A stretch of 31,074 bases of DNA from JBELHJ01 sp042091495 (GTDB taxonomy: Bacteria > Bacteroidota > Bacteroidia > Flavobacteriales > Flavobacteriaceae). Positions within the stretch are counted from its first letter, which is position 1; each line of letters begins with the position of its first letter. The notes under the pieces were generated by a model. That model was given only the letters and a program-made list of their open reading frames with translations, made no database searches and had not been told where the DNA came from. The DNA lies in the NCBI GenBank assembly GCA_042091495.1, contig JBELHJ010000026.1:1-31074 (forward strand). The letters run 5' to 3'. The position numbers and the translations under genes were made by a program. Below are positions 14,800 through 24,200 of this stretch, in pieces.

Positions 14800-17700
14800 A
14801 TGATTGCCAAATACTTTTGGAGTTTATTTATAGGGTTGGTTTTTTGTAACCCTATTTGGGCACAAACCCAAATTTTAGAAAATGAAATTAAAAATGATAC
14901 TGGACTAATTAGTCGACCTTTTGATTGGGAAACAGAACAAGTACTCCAGAGAAATCGTGAGCCTATGCGGACTTATGCACACCAGTATAAGGCCTCAAGT
15001 AAAATCAAATCTTTCTCTTTGGCAAACTCAGATTACATGTCTTTAAATGGTAACTGGCGCTTTGCTTGGTCTAGAGATTTTGAGTCTAGTCCTAAACATT
15101 TTCAGAAAATTAAATATGACACTTCAGACTGGGACAAAATTGAAGTTCCCTCTAATTGGCAAATGAAGGGTTATGGTAATCCTATTTATGTCAATGCAGG
15201 CTATTCTAATTTTGACTCGATTAGTTTTCCCGCTGTTAAAACGCCTTATGGCAATCCTGTGGGATGTTATGTAAGAACTTTTGAATTAAAAAAAGAATGG
15301 CAAAACAAGCAAGTATTCATCCATTTTGAAGGTGTTGAATCTGCATATCATATCTGGTTAAACGGAGAGTTAGTTGGTTATTCACAAGACAGTAAATTAC
15401 CTTCTGAATTCAATCTAACGCCATACTTAGAGACAGGAAAAAATACGTTAGCTGTAAGAGTTTATCGTTGGAGTGATGGCAGTTGGCTAGAAGATCAAGA
15501 CGGATTTAATATGAGTGGTATATATCGTGACGTTTGGTTGTATGCTACTCCAGATCTTGCCATAAGAGATTTTTATGCAACCTCTAAACTGGATAATAAT
15601 TATGATAATGCTAATTTTTCTATTGAGGTAGCTGTCAAAAATTACGGTACCAAAACATCAAAACCTAACAGCATAACTATTAATATCGCAGGTGAGCAGA
15701 TTAAAAAAGAATTACCCCGTTTGCAAAGCGGTGAAGAACAAATTATTAAACTTGATACTAGGATTAAATCACCCTTGAAATGGACTGCTGAGACTCCAAA
15801 TTTGTACCCATTAGTTCTAAGTTTATCTCAAGGAGGTAAAGTTAATCAAGTTACTGGAACCGAATTTGGTTTTAGAGATGTAGAAATCTCTGGCAATAAA
15901 ATATTATTAAATGGAAAACCTTTTATTCAAAAGGGGGTTAATAGAGTAGAACATGATCCAGTTAATGGTCATTACATTACTAATGAAAGACTTGAGCAAG
16001 AGTTGAAGCTCATGAAAAAAAACAATATCAATGCCATTAGAACAGCTCATTTCCCATTTAATTCTGAGTTTTATGTATGGTGTAATCGTTATGGGTTTTA
16101 TGTAATCGATGAGGCCAATTTAGAAAGTACCCATAAGTTTACACCTTTGGATTTCACCAATAATGAAAGTTGGAAAAAAGCCCATGAGGAGCGCATGGAA
16201 CGCATGATTCATAGAGATAAAAATCATCCATGTGTTATTACCTGGTCTGTTGGTAATGAAGCCCATTATGGAAAAAATATGGCCGCTATGCATGACGTAG
16301 CTAAAAGACTAGATACTACAAGACCTACCTCTTACCACTATCAACAACAGCCTGCACCTTATGATATTATTGCAGGAGGAACCGTAAAAGGGGGTAAGGG
16401 TAGATACTATGGTTTAGAAGATTGGAAAAAAATAGGTAGAGCTAATTTATCAAAGCCTTATGTGCGTACTGAAGGGGCTCACGCTATGGGAAATGCTATG
16501 GGTAACTTTAAAGAAATTGTTGAAGTTCTCGAGCAATATGAAAGTCTTGGAGGATTTTATATTTGGGATTGGGTTGATCAAAGTATAAAAACTCAAACTT
16601 CATCTGGTGAAGCGTTTTACGCTTATGGAGGAGATTTTGGAGAACAGCGTCATAGTTATAATTTTTGTTTGAATGGTATAGTAATGTCAGATTTAACTGA
16701 AACAGGAAAATTAGCAGAAGTTAAATATGTGTATCAGAATGCCAATATAGAATGGCATAATAACAAGCAGCAGCTTAAAATATCTAATAAGCATTATTTT
16801 AAAAATTTAAACACTTATAAAGGCCATTGGGAGTTGTTAAAAAATGGAACAGTTGTAGAAGAGGGATTTTTAAAAATACCAAATATTGAAGCTCAAAACA
16901 CAGGTTTTATAGATACCCCAATAGACTTGTCAAAATTGGATCTCTCTAATGAGTGGTTTTTGAATATCAGTTTGTTAACCACTAAAGATCAAATTTGGGT
17001 AACCAAAGATTACCCAATTATTAGAGAGCAACTTCAAGTTAATACATTTAGTTACGATTCTTATAAGACGGCTAGAGAACCTCTACTAATCAAAACGCAT
17101 CAAAATAATTCTGTACAGACTATAGTTGGCTCTGATTTTACTGTAGATATAGATTATAAAAGTGGGCAATTAAAGAACTATAGATTTAATAATCAACTGT
17201 TGTTTGAAATCGGACCAGAAATCAATTTTGTTAGAGCTGCAACAGATAATGATGCAGGAAATAGGCTTCTTAATAAACCTTTTAGATTTGCTACCCAATG
17301 GCGAAATGCTGGATTATACGATTTAAAACCTATTTTGAAATCGCTAGTTGTAGATGGTAATAAAGTTGTTGTTGAACATGATTTAAAGGGAAAAAAAGAT
17401 GGTGGTTTTAATACCAAAATCATTTACTCTTTTTTCACTGATGGTGCTATAAAATTTGATTTTGAAGCAGAGGCATACGGTGCATCTATTTTAAAATTAC
17501 CATCATTACCAAAGGTAGGCAGTCAATGGTGTTTACCAAAAGAAATGAACTACATGGAGTGGTACGGTAAAGGCCCTTTCCATAACTATAGTGATAGGTC
17601 AAATGGTACTTTTATAAAAGAATTTAATGCCACCGTAGAAGAGCAATATGTTAATTATCCCTATCCGCAAGAGCATGGTAATAAAATGGATGTGCGATGG

Positions 17701-17976
17701 GTTACCATGCATAATAACACGGATTATGGACTTAAAATTCTTCCTTCACAACCTCTGGAAACTAGTGCTCACAATTACACTACTAAAAATCTTGATCAAG
17801 CCACTCATACTTATGAACTTAAGCCTACAAAAAATATTTTTTGGAATTTAGATCTTAAACAGTGCGGTTTAGGTAATGGTAGTTGTGGCTCTAATACCAG
17901 ATATGAATATTGTATTTCTCCCAAAATCAATTATAAATTTGGATATCAAATGATTCCTTTCTCCATCAAAAACTAA
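14800..17976 (+). CDS. Exported GH2 beta-galactosidase (LacZ-type architecture)
   Basis: 1058 residues, the usual length of full LacZ-like enzymes. Signal peptide MIAKYFWSLFIGLVFCNPIWAQ. The sugar-binding domain is about 55-245 (SLNGNWRFAW, VPSNWQMKGYGNPIY, DGSWLEDQDGFNMSGIYRDV), an Ig-like domain about 255-355, and a TIM barrel about 360-640. Acid/base is E487 in SVGNE487AHYG; the nucleophile is E558 in RTE558GAHAMGNAMGNFKE. FYIWDWVDQSI follows. A second Ig-like domain and a Bgal_small_N domain (about 770-1055, with TDNDAGNR, MEWYGKGPFHNYSDR, PQEHGNKMDVRW) complete it. Retaining hydrolysis of beta-galactosides in the periplasm is expected; in marine relatives such enzymes often act on algal galactan oligosaccharides, an inference. 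It is not in an obvious polysaccharide utilisation locus. Confidence 0.92.
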   Translation: MIAKYFWSLFIGLVFCNPIWAQTQILENEIKNDTGLISRPFDWETEQVLQRNREPMRTYAHQYKASSKIKSFSLANSDYMSLNGNWRFAWSRDFESSPKHFQKIKYDTSDWDKIEVPSNWQMKGYGNPIYVNAGYSNFDSISFPAVKTPYGNPVGCYVRTFELKKEWQNKQVFIHFEGVESAYHIWLNGELVGYSQDSKLPSEFNLTPYLETGKNTLAVRVYRWSDGSWLEDQDGFNMSGIYRDVWLYATPDLAIRDFYATSKLDNNYDNANFSIEVAVKNYGTKTSKPNSITINIAGEQIKKELPRLQSGEEQIIKLDTRIKSPLKWTAETPNLYPLVLSLSQGGKVNQVTGTEFGFRDVEISGNKILLNGKPFIQKGVNRVEHDPVNGHYITNERLEQELKLMKKNNINAIRTAHFPFNSEFYVWCNRYGFYVIDEANLESTHKFTPLDFTNNESWKKAHEERMERMIHRDKNHPCVITWSVGNEAHYGKNMAAMHDVAKRLDTTRPTSYHYQQQPAPYDIIAGGTVKGGKGRYYGLEDWKKIGRANLSKPYVRTEGAHAMGNAMGNFKEIVEVLEQYESLGGFYIWDWVDQSIKTQTSSGEAFYAYGGDFGEQRHSYNFCLNGIVMSDLTETGKLAEVKYVYQNANIEWHNNKQQLKISNKHYFKNLNTYKGHWELLKNGTVVEEGFLKIPNIEAQNTGFIDTPIDLSKLDLSNEWFLNISLLTTKDQIWVTKDYPIIREQLQVNTFSYDSYKTAREPLLIKTHQNNSVQTIVGSDFTVDIDYKSGQLKNYRFNNQLLFEIGPEINFVRAATDNDAGNRLLNKPFRFATQWRNAGLYDLKPILKSLVVDGNKVVVEHDLKGKKDGGFNTKIIYSFFTDGAIKFDFEAEAYGASILKLPSLPKVGSQWCLPKEMNYMEWYGKGPFHNYSDRSNGTFIKEFNATVEEQYVNYPYPQEHGNKMDVRWVTMHNNTDYGLKILPSQPLETSAHNYTTKNLDQATHTYELKPTKNIFWNLDLKQCGLGNGSCGSNTRYEYCISPKINYKFGYQMIPFSIKN

Positions 17977-18252
17977 AAACTTTAGTTTATTTTCCTATTG
18001 TTCTGTATAATTCTTCAGTATATGAAAAACCGCAAAACAAGGTCTACATTCAAAAACAAACTCACAAAATGTTAATGATGCTATATCCTTATTTTACATC
18101 AAAAGGTAAAACAGCACTAAAAAATAGTTTTCCTATACTTTAAAAGATTTTATGGAACTCAAAAAATGTCCAGATTATAAAAAAGACTTGCAATGGAATT
18201 CTGAACCACAAATAGAATAATCCAGGACCATCAAAAGAGCCTTTTTGATAAT
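17977..18252. other. Non-coding interval after the beta-galactosidase
   Basis: 276 bp between the GH2 stop and the amidohydrolase remnant. Only short plus-strand frames of about 17-25 codons occur, with no recognisable product. A weak stem (ATCAAAA 18230-18236 with TTTTGAT 18243-18249) lies just past the amidohydrolase stop without a T-run. It may hold degenerate sequence linked to the rearrangement at about 18990. Confidence 0.4.
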
Positions 18253-18999
18253 TTAGTCGTTTTCAACATAAGTACCCTTATAAACTACAGCCGAAACTTT
18301 AACATCCTTTATTGCCGCTGGGTCAACTTTGAAAGGATTTTTTTCTAAAATCGTAAAATTTGCTTTTTTATTGGGTTTTAAAGAACCGATCTCATTTTCT
18401 AGATTTAATGTTCTAGCTGCATCTATGGTTACTGCTTTCAATGCATTAAATACACTAATACGTTGATCTTGTGAGAATTTATTACCCTCGGAGGTTTCTC
18501 TGTTAATTGCTGTCCAAGCTAATGTTAAAGGTTCAACAGGAGCCATTGAAAAATCAGAATGAAATGACAGAGGAATATTTTCATTGGTAAGAAATTTTAA
18601 AGCGACTAAGTTTTGTGCTCGCTCTGCACCTAAACCAAACTCACTGTATTTATCTGCTAATGCCCAAAGGTAGTAGGGGTTAACAGATGCTTCAATTTGT
18701 AGATCGGCCATTTCTTTTGCCATAGATTCATCGAAATACCCCATATGGTGTAGTGTTAAACGGTGGTCTTTTCGGGGATTATTTTCTTGTGCCTTGCGAA
18801 CCAAATCAATAACCATTTGTTGACCTAAATCTCCATTAGAATGAACATGAATTTTATAATTATTATTCCAATACATCATGAGTTGTTCTTCAAATAAATT
18901 CAAAGGTGTCATCCACTCGCCTTCATGACCATCGGTATAACCAGCTTTCATTTGCATTAATTGAGAATAAATAGCTCCATCAGAAAAAAGATATTGCAA
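18253..18999 (-). pseudogene. Amidohydrolase (YtcJ-like, amidohydro_3), C-terminal half only
   Basis: About 248 codons, against roughly 550-600 for full-length YtcJ-like metal-dependent hydrolases, so more than half is missing at the 5' end. The visible part starts at FSDGAIYSQLMQMKAGYTDG, a mid-protein motif of the family. It continues with HVHSNGDLGQQMV, LTLHHMGYFDESMA and FHSDFSMAPVEPL, and ends with the conserved ARTLNLENEIGSLKPNKKA and ADF-type (here ANFTILEKNPF) C-terminus. The N-terminal metal site and signal peptide are absent. The frame can be opened only from a TTG at 18999, and upstream codons to a stop at 19035-19033 do not look like the family. It is cut at the same point as the plus-strand epimerase remnant. 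Non-functional as it stands, unless the junction is an assembly error. Confidence 0.8.
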
Positions 19000-19000
19000 A
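18979..19000. other. Rearrangement or chimeric junction between two 5'-truncated genes
   Basis: Amidohydrolase homology (minus strand) runs up to about 18990, and epimerase homology (plus strand) begins at about 18990, with at most a few shared bases, AAAAAAGATAT. Both genes lose their 5' parts exactly here and point away from each other. No insertion sequence, inverted repeat or target duplication is visible at the joint. Confidence 0.75.
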
Positions 19001-19310
19001 AATCCATGTTTTAGCTTTAGATAATAATAAATCTAATGGTCAAAGATTTATAGTTACCTCAGAGGCTCCATACTCTTTTGTTCGTGTAGCAAAAATTTTA
19101 AAAGACCATGGATTTGATAAAGCTAGTCCAAAAGTAGCACCTAGTTTAATGGTAAAAATTATGAGCTTGTTTAATAGAGAAATGAAAGGCATGTTACCAT
19201 TTGTTGATGCCAATATTAGTGCTGATATTTCGAAGACAAAAAATGTTTTTAATTGGAAACCTTTACCATTTGAACAAACGGTTGTAGATAGTGCTAAATC
19301 GATTAGTTAA
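18990..19310 (+). pseudogene. NAD-dependent epimerase/dihydroflavonol-reductase-like protein, C-terminal fragment
   Basis: An open frame with no start codon at its head reads DIAKIHVLALDNNKSNGQ, RFIVTSEAPYSFVRVAKIL, PSLMVKIMSLFNREMKGML, NVFNWKPLPFEQTVVDSA and ends at TAA 19308-19310. This is the last third of an extended SDR: in full-length members the DVAKxHVLAL motif sits near residue 240 of about 340. The NAD-binding N-terminus and catalytic YxxxK are missing. Sequence before 18990 belongs to the amidohydrolase on the other strand. It is followed by a terminator hairpin, as an intact gene end would be. The first in-frame ATG is near 19150, so the remnant is unlikely to make a folded product. 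Confidence 0.78.
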
Positions 19311-19323
19311 AAAGTTAAAACAA

Positions 19324-19360
19324 AAAAAAATCCAAAACGCTTAATGTTTTGGATTTTTTT
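19324..19360. terminator. Bidirectional terminator between the epimerase remnant and lipoprotein gene
   Basis: A-run, TCCAAAAC, loop GCTTAAT, GTTTTGGA, seven T. It serves the plus-strand epimerase fragment (stop 19310) and the minus-strand lipoprotein gene (stop 19373). Confidence 0.85.
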
Positions 19361-19372
19361 ATTCTAGATAAT

Positions 19373-20149
19373 TTACTCTGTTAAAGTAACCGTTCTAGTC
19401 ACACTGTTGTAAGGTCCAGGTATAATACTTCCGTTAGCATCAATTAACTCAAGTTTAATGGTAACTTCTCCTAAAGGCAAACCTTTCATTACATGCGGAA
19501 CCCATTCAGTTATTAAAAATTCTTGATTATTAATAGTCGCTTTAACCTTGTTTCCTTGTTCAGAGAGGTTAGTGTTTAAGACAAAAAAGTCTAATAAAAC
19601 TTGTTCTGTATCTTTCCCAGTATAAGTGCCTTTTGGTCTACTGTATATAAGAGTAGGAGCGCTCATATCTGGACCAATACTATCTTTATAAGTTTCCCCA
19701 ACAATTAGATTTTTAATAAATACAGAATTTTCATTTTTAACAGACTCGTGATAAGATCTACTCAAAAAAGCAACCAGATGATGGGATCCTTTAGGAATAT
19801 CTTTGTTAAAATTTGATTCGTAATGTGCAGAATAAGGTTGGTTATTTAAGATAAAATGAATGTGTTGTCCTTTACCTGAGTTAGCTAACAATGCAGCATT
19901 TTTACTTTCAGTTTGAACTCCAAGGTTATAATTTTCAATATCAAAATTGAAATTGATATCTGTATTATAGAAATAAAAGGTAGAATCAAGTTGACTAGAC
20001 TTTAAGGCTGCATTAGAATAAGACGGTGAACCTTCAAGTTTTTCAAGTGATATTTTGTTGGGTTCTAGCTCAGATTTTTTTGAATTTTTACAGCTTGTAA
20101 AAACAAGCCCCAAAACTACTACAAGCTTTATTATGTAGGATGAATTCAT
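19373..20149 (-). CDS. Hypothetical lipoprotein with beta-sandwich-like repeats
   Basis: 258 residues. The lipoprotein signal ends in FTSC20. The mature protein is beta-rich. Residues of about 70-130 contain GKGQHIHFILNNQPYSAHYE and KGSHHLVAFLSRSYHES, a His-containing pattern that recalls DUF4399-type domains. The C-terminal part, about 195-258, reads NNQEFLITEWVPHVMKGLPL and ANGSIIPGPYNSVTRTVTL, as expected of a second sandwich domain. I cannot name the family with confidence. It stands alone between a terminator and the kinase/regulator operon. Likely outer-membrane or periplasmic; a metal- or ligand-binding role would be guesswork. Confidence 0.6.
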   Translation of the reverse strand: MNSSYIIKLVVVLGLVFTSCKNSKKSELEPNKISLEKLEGSPSYSNAALKSSQLDSTFYFYNTDINFNFDIENYNLGVQTESKNAALLANSGKGQHIHFILNNQPYSAHYESNFNKDIPKGSHHLVAFLSRSYHESVKNENSVFIKNLIVGETYKDSIGPDMSAPTLIYSRPKGTYTGKDTEQVLLDFFVLNTNLSEQGNKVKATINNQEFLITEWVPHVMKGLPLGEVTIKLELIDANGSIIPGPYNSVTRTVTLTE

Positions 20150-20238
20150 ACTTTAAGTTATTTTAGATATTAATGTAGTTACAACAAATATACTAATAGC
20201 GTATCGTAATTATAAATCTATTTAATATATCAATACAT

Positions 20239-20616
20239 TTAAACCAATGCATAGTCTTCTTTAATGGTTTTTATAATGTGTTCTTTATTTATTGGTTTTG
20301 AAAAATAAGCATCAAATCCTTCTTTTAAAAAGCGTTCCCTATCATCGAATAGGGCGTAAGAAGTCACAGCATAAATTTTACATGAATTAATATTTAATTC
20401 ATTTCGAATTTTTTTCATTACATCAATACCATCAAGCTGGTCGTCTCCAAGGTTAATATCCATTAAAATAACATCAAAATAATTTTTAGTGACACTATCA
20501 ATTGCGGCCTCAGCACTTTTGGCTATATGTATATTAAAATATCTTTCAAGTAGTTTTTCAGCAACCAAAATATTTATAGGGTCGTCTTCAACGACTAATA
20601 TGTTTAAACGGGACAT
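20239..20616 (-). CDS. Single-domain response regulator (CheY-like)
   Basis: 125 residues, receiver domain only. The acidic pair D11-D12 and phosphoacceptor D53 in VILMD53INLGDD, the Ser/Thr of AVTSYA and the Lys in YFSKPI are all in place, so it should be phosphorylatable. There is no DNA-binding output domain. Its ATG overlaps the TAA of the preceding histidine kinase (TAATG), which makes that kinase its obvious partner. Without an output domain it probably works by protein contact or in a phosphorelay. Confidence 0.9.
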   Translation of the reverse strand: MSRLNILVVEDDPINILVAEKLLERYFNIHIAKSAEAAIDSVTKNYFDVILMDINLGDDQLDGIDVMKKIRNELNINSCKIYAVTSYALFDDRERFLKEGFDAYFSKPINKEHIIKTIKEDYALV

Positions 20617-22643
20617 TACTTGGTGTTTACAATTGCAGGAAATCTTAATTCAAAAAGGCTACCTTTACCTTTCATACTTTCAACATTGATGTTGCCTTCA
20701 AACATTTCAGCGTATTTTTTACTTAACGCAAGTCCCAAGCCAGATCCTTCAAAATTTCTACTTATACCATCACTCTCTTGAATGAAAGGGGAAAATATTT
20801 CAGTCAGAAAATCTTCAGAAATTCCAACTCCAGAATCTTTAACACAAATACAAACATTGAGGCGTTTATAGACTTTTGTAACGATAGAAATTTCAACGAA
20901 GCCTTGCTGTGTAAACTTAACAGCATTGCCAATCAAATTCGTCAATATTTGGTCTAAAATTACAGGGTCTATAGAAATACAGAGGTCCTTAATTTGGTGC
21001 GGTGTAAAAATTAAATCAATATTTTTTTTATTGGCTAATATTTTAAAAGTTGGAATTAAGGCTGCTACACTGTTGTTTATATTAATTTTGGAAATCTTTA
21101 AATTAAGCTTATTAGACTCAATTTTAGAGAGATCTAAAACACTAGTAATGGTATTCAAGAGTCGTTTCCCACTTTGCTGAAGCATGATGGTATATTCTTG
21201 TAATTCTTTATTATCCTGCAGTGCTTCTTTTAATATTTCAGAAAGTCCCAGGATGCCGTTTATAGGTGTTCTTATTTCATGACTCATATTAGCCAGGAAA
21301 TTAGATTTCAAACGGTTCATTTCCTCTGCTTGCTCCTTGGCTTGAGTAAGTTCTTGTTGTGTTTTTTTTAAGTCTGAAATATCATGAATAGCACCATTAT
21401 AATACATTTCGCCATCCTCCTCTTTAACAGTTATTGAACTGGTAAGTCCCCAAAACGTAGAGCCGTCTTTGCGTTTAAATTGAATTTCTTTGTTCTTATA
21501 AAACCCATTTTTATGAAGTTCTGATCTTAATATTTTTCTGTCTTCAGGGTTTTTGTATAAACTTATGGCATTTATTCTTAATATATCCTCTACGTTTTCA
21601 TAACCAAACATTTTAATCATGGCATCATTCACATATTTAATACCCGTACGGGGACTATTTCTATAGATACCTTCTTGAATATTTTTGTTTATTGATGCTA
21701 GAAGTTGTGCGTTTTCTTTAATAATGATTTCTTTCCTTCTTCGTTCTGTGATGTCATTTACAAAAACAGTTACCCCTTGAATTTTACCTTGCTCGTCATA
21801 ATAAGGAAAATAATGATTTTCATAAAAAATTCTGGATAATGCCTCATCACCATATTCTTCAATAATCACAAATTCTTCTCCTGCAATGGCTTTATCAAAA
21901 TTAGCTTTAGCTTTAAGCTTATCATCTTCGTTTTTGATATAGTTAAGCATGCAAGCACCTTGATTTATAGTTTCACCCCATATAGCATTCATAATATTTT
22001 TATGATTACTATTGAAAATTACATAACAATAATTTTTATCTAATGAGAACACATTTAAACCTTTGGGGCTCTCTAGAATCTGATTGAGGTAATTTCTATT
22101 TTCATTAAGTTTATTTTGGTTATAAACCGATTCTGAGATGTCATTTATTATACCAACAATAAACCTATCATAGGGAGAATTTACCATACTCTTACTCACA
22201 GAGACCCAAATAGTGTCTCCACTTTTAGTAATATATCTTTTTTTAATCTTATAATATTTTAGAGCTCCTGTTATTAATTTATCATAGTAATTAATATTCT
22301 TTTCAACATCATCAGGGTGTGTAATGTCTCTAAATTTTAAATTGGTGAGTTCTTTTTTTGAGTAACCTAAAAGTTCAACAAAGCGGTCATTCATTTCTAA
22401 AATTCGTCCCTCTTCAGTCGCTATGACTATGCCATGAATTGCATTCTCAAAAATCCCTTTAAATTTAAGCTCACTTTGAGTTAATTTAATTAATACTTCT
22501 TCGTTGGGAGGAATAATCTCTGTTTCTTTGAATTGTTCTGACTCAAAAAACACTTCATTTCGGATTTTAAGAAAAGATTCAAAATCACTTGATTTTAATG
22601 ATAATAGGGTTTGTTTTAGATGGTTTAATTCTTTTGGTTTCAT
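20616..22643 (-). CDS. Soluble multi-PAS sensor histidine kinase
   Basis: 675 residues with no membrane segment. There are three PAS units: about 50-170 (FENAIHGIVIATEEGRILEM, then HPDDVEKN), about 183-300 (LESPKGLNVFSLDKNY, then GVTVFVNDITERRRKE) and about 305-430 (ASINKNIQEGIYRN, RKDGSTFWGLTSSI). A short coiled linker leads to HisKA with the phosphoacceptor in FLANMSH455EIRTPINGILG. HATPase_c follows with the N box LIGNAVKFTQQ, G1 VKDSGVGIS, F box FSPFIQE and G2 GSGLGLALSKKY. An orthodox kinase, apparently cytoplasmic, so it senses an internal or diffusible signal. Cotranscribed with the single-domain regulator directly after it. Confidence 0.9.
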   Translation of the reverse strand: MKPKELNHLKQTLLSLKSSDFESFLKIRNEVFFESEQFKETEIIPPNEEVLIKLTQSELKFKGIFENAIHGIVIATEEGRILEMNDRFVELLGYSKKELTNLKFRDITHPDDVEKNINYYDKLITGALKYYKIKKRYITKSGDTIWVSVSKSMVNSPYDRFIVGIINDISESVYNQNKLNENRNYLNQILESPKGLNVFSLDKNYCYVIFNSNHKNIMNAIWGETINQGACMLNYIKNEDDKLKAKANFDKAIAGEEFVIIEEYGDEALSRIFYENHYFPYYDEQGKIQGVTVFVNDITERRRKEIIIKENAQLLASINKNIQEGIYRNSPRTGIKYVNDAMIKMFGYENVEDILRINAISLYKNPEDRKILRSELHKNGFYKNKEIQFKRKDGSTFWGLTSSITVKEEDGEMYYNGAIHDISDLKKTQQELTQAKEQAEEMNRLKSNFLANMSHEIRTPINGILGLSEILKEALQDNKELQEYTIMLQQSGKRLLNTITSVLDLSKIESNKLNLKISKININNSVAALIPTFKILANKKNIDLIFTPHQIKDLCISIDPVILDQILTNLIGNAVKFTQQGFVEISIVTKVYKRLNVCICVKDSGVGISEDFLTEIFSPFIQESDGISRNFEGSGLGLALSKKYAEMFEGNINVESMKGKGSLFELRFPAIVNTK

Positions 22644-22802
22644 TATAAATACTTACTAAGTGTAAAATAGAAGTGAATATAGTAAGAAGATTTAAGTAGG
22701 ATTAATACTACAAATAAGTGTGTATTATTGGGATTTAATATGCGTTATTTTCGTAATTAAAAGATATTAACCCAGTTTAAAAAATTATGATAACTCAAAA
22801 AT

Positions 22803-24173
22803 TTAACGACTAAATTTTAATTTTTTATCTATAGCTTGAATCATGGTACTTGCAATATCTTTTCCAGTTGCCGTTTCAATACCTTCAAGACCAGGAGACG
22901 AATTAACTTCCAATAAAAGTGGTCCTTTATTCGATCTTATTAAATCAACACCTGCTACGGGGAGATTTAAAATTTTAGCAGCTTTTATTGCTAATTTTTT
23001 TTCAGCATTAGAAATTTTAACAATAGAGGCACTTCCTCCTTGATGAATATTAGCTCTAAACTCTCCTTTTGCAGCAGACCTCTCAATAGATGCTACAACT
23101 CTACCATTGATAACAAAACATCTAAGGTCTTTACCATTGGCTTCTTTAATAAATTCTTGCACAAGTATATTTGCTTGAAGACTTTTAAATGCATTAATAA
23201 CAGATTCGGCAGCTTTAGTAGTTTCTGCAAGAACAACACCTCTACCTTGAGTACTTTCTAATAGTTTAATAATCAAAGGAGCTCCACCAACCATTTGAAT
23301 TAAGTCTTTGGTTTCTAGTGGCGATTTAGCAAAACCGGTTGTTGGAATATTGATATCATTTTCAGCAAATAATTGTGATGAAAATAACTTATCTCTAGAT
23401 TGGGATATGGCATCAGCACTATTTAAACAGTACGTGCCTAGCGATTTAAACATTCTGAGTAATGAACAACCGTAAAAAGTCATACTAGGTTTGATTCTTG
23501 GTATAACAGCATCAAAATCATTAATGATATTTCCTCCTCGATAATGGATCTCAGGTGTTTTTGTATCCATTTTCATGAAACACTGTTGGACGTTTAAAAA
23601 AACCATTTCATGACCTCTTAATCGTCCAGCTTCCATTAATCTTTTATTAGAATATAAATTGGGATTACTAGCTAAAACAGCAATTTTTAAACCTGACTTT
23701 TGATGAATTAAGTGTTTATAATAGTCATTTACGGTATTTTGTGACATATCACCAAAAACAAATTCTATACTAGGATTCACCATTAATTTATCTTTCATGG
23801 CTTCTCTTCCGAGTAACATTTTAAATTCCATAGCATCCCTATTGGCCAGGGTTAATTCAACTTCCCATGTGTCGTTTCCTAATGTGATATCAGACTTAAT
23901 TACAAAACGTTTTTCCGCGATACCAGAAGAGCTTTTTACACTTCTTACGTCTATTACTTTAGCTTCACATTCAATTGAAACACTTCTGTTTTCAGAAATA
24001 GGTTGTATTTCAAAACGAACCCAATTTTCATGATTTCTTCTAAACTTAGTAATATTTGTTGCTTGAATAGATGAGGTTTTGGCCCCGGAATCAATTCGTG
24101 CTTTGACAGCAGGAACATTTAAATTATTAAAAGCACACCATTCTTGATTACCAACAACTGTTAAATCGTTCAT
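22803..24173 (-). CDS. rimK: RimB-like peptidase domain fused to RimK-type ATP-grasp glutamate ligase
   Basis: 456 residues. The N-terminal part (about 1-150) is a RimB/'ATP-dependent zinc protease' (PF05618) retropepsin-like domain with D28-S-G-AKTSSIQA, VRFEIQPI and LLGREAM. From about 160 a full RimK follows: LKIAVLASNPNLYSNKRLMEAG, VIPRIKPSMTFYGCSLLRMF, LNSADAISQSRDKLFSSQLF, APLIIKLLESTQGRGVVLAE and VAGVDLIRSNKGPLLLEVNSSPG, with the ATP-grasp metal ligands in the last motif. RimK adds glutamates to the C-terminus of ribosomal protein S6 in gammaproteobacteria, and RimB modulates it. The fusion would put both in one chain. The target in this organism is not shown. Single gene, no operon partner. 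Confidence 0.85.
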   Translation of the reverse strand: MNDLTVVGNQEWCAFNNLNVPAVKARIDSGAKTSSIQATNITKFRRNHENWVRFEIQPISENRSVSIECEAKVIDVRSVKSSSGIAEKRFVIKSDITLGNDTWEVELTLANRDAMEFKMLLGREAMKDKLMVNPSIEFVFGDMSQNTVNDYYKHLIHQKSGLKIAVLASNPNLYSNKRLMEAGRLRGHEMVFLNVQQCFMKMDTKTPEIHYRGGNIINDFDAVIPRIKPSMTFYGCSLLRMFKSLGTYCLNSADAISQSRDKLFSSQLFAENDINIPTTGFAKSPLETKDLIQMVGGAPLIIKLLESTQGRGVVLAETTKAAESVINAFKSLQANILVQEFIKEANGKDLRCFVINGRVVASIERSAAKGEFRANIHQGGSASIVKISNAEKKLAIKAAKILNLPVAGVDLIRSNKGPLLLEVNSSPGLEGIETATGKDIASTMIQAIDKKLKFSR

Positions 24174-24200
24174 TTTATGTATCTGTGATTAATTGCTTTG

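Noticed and set aside
17193..17423. Minus-strand ORF inside the beta-galactosidase
   Set aside because: Overlaps a fully conserved domain of the GH2 enzyme in antisense and has no recognisable features.
14800..17976. Polysaccharide utilisation locus around the GH2 gene
   Set aside because: No SusC/SusD pair, regulator or sulfatase adjoins it; the nearby TonB receptor belongs to a metal-type operon on the other strand.
18001..18225. Short plus-strand frames after the beta-galactosidase as transposase remnants
   Set aside because: Frames are under 30 codons, no DDE or IS-end motif or inverted repeat could be found, so mobile-element origin is unsupported.
18997..18999. TTG start making the amidohydrolase a complete small protein
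   Set aside because: The family's metal-binding N-terminal half is absent and the codon lies at the junction with a different gene.
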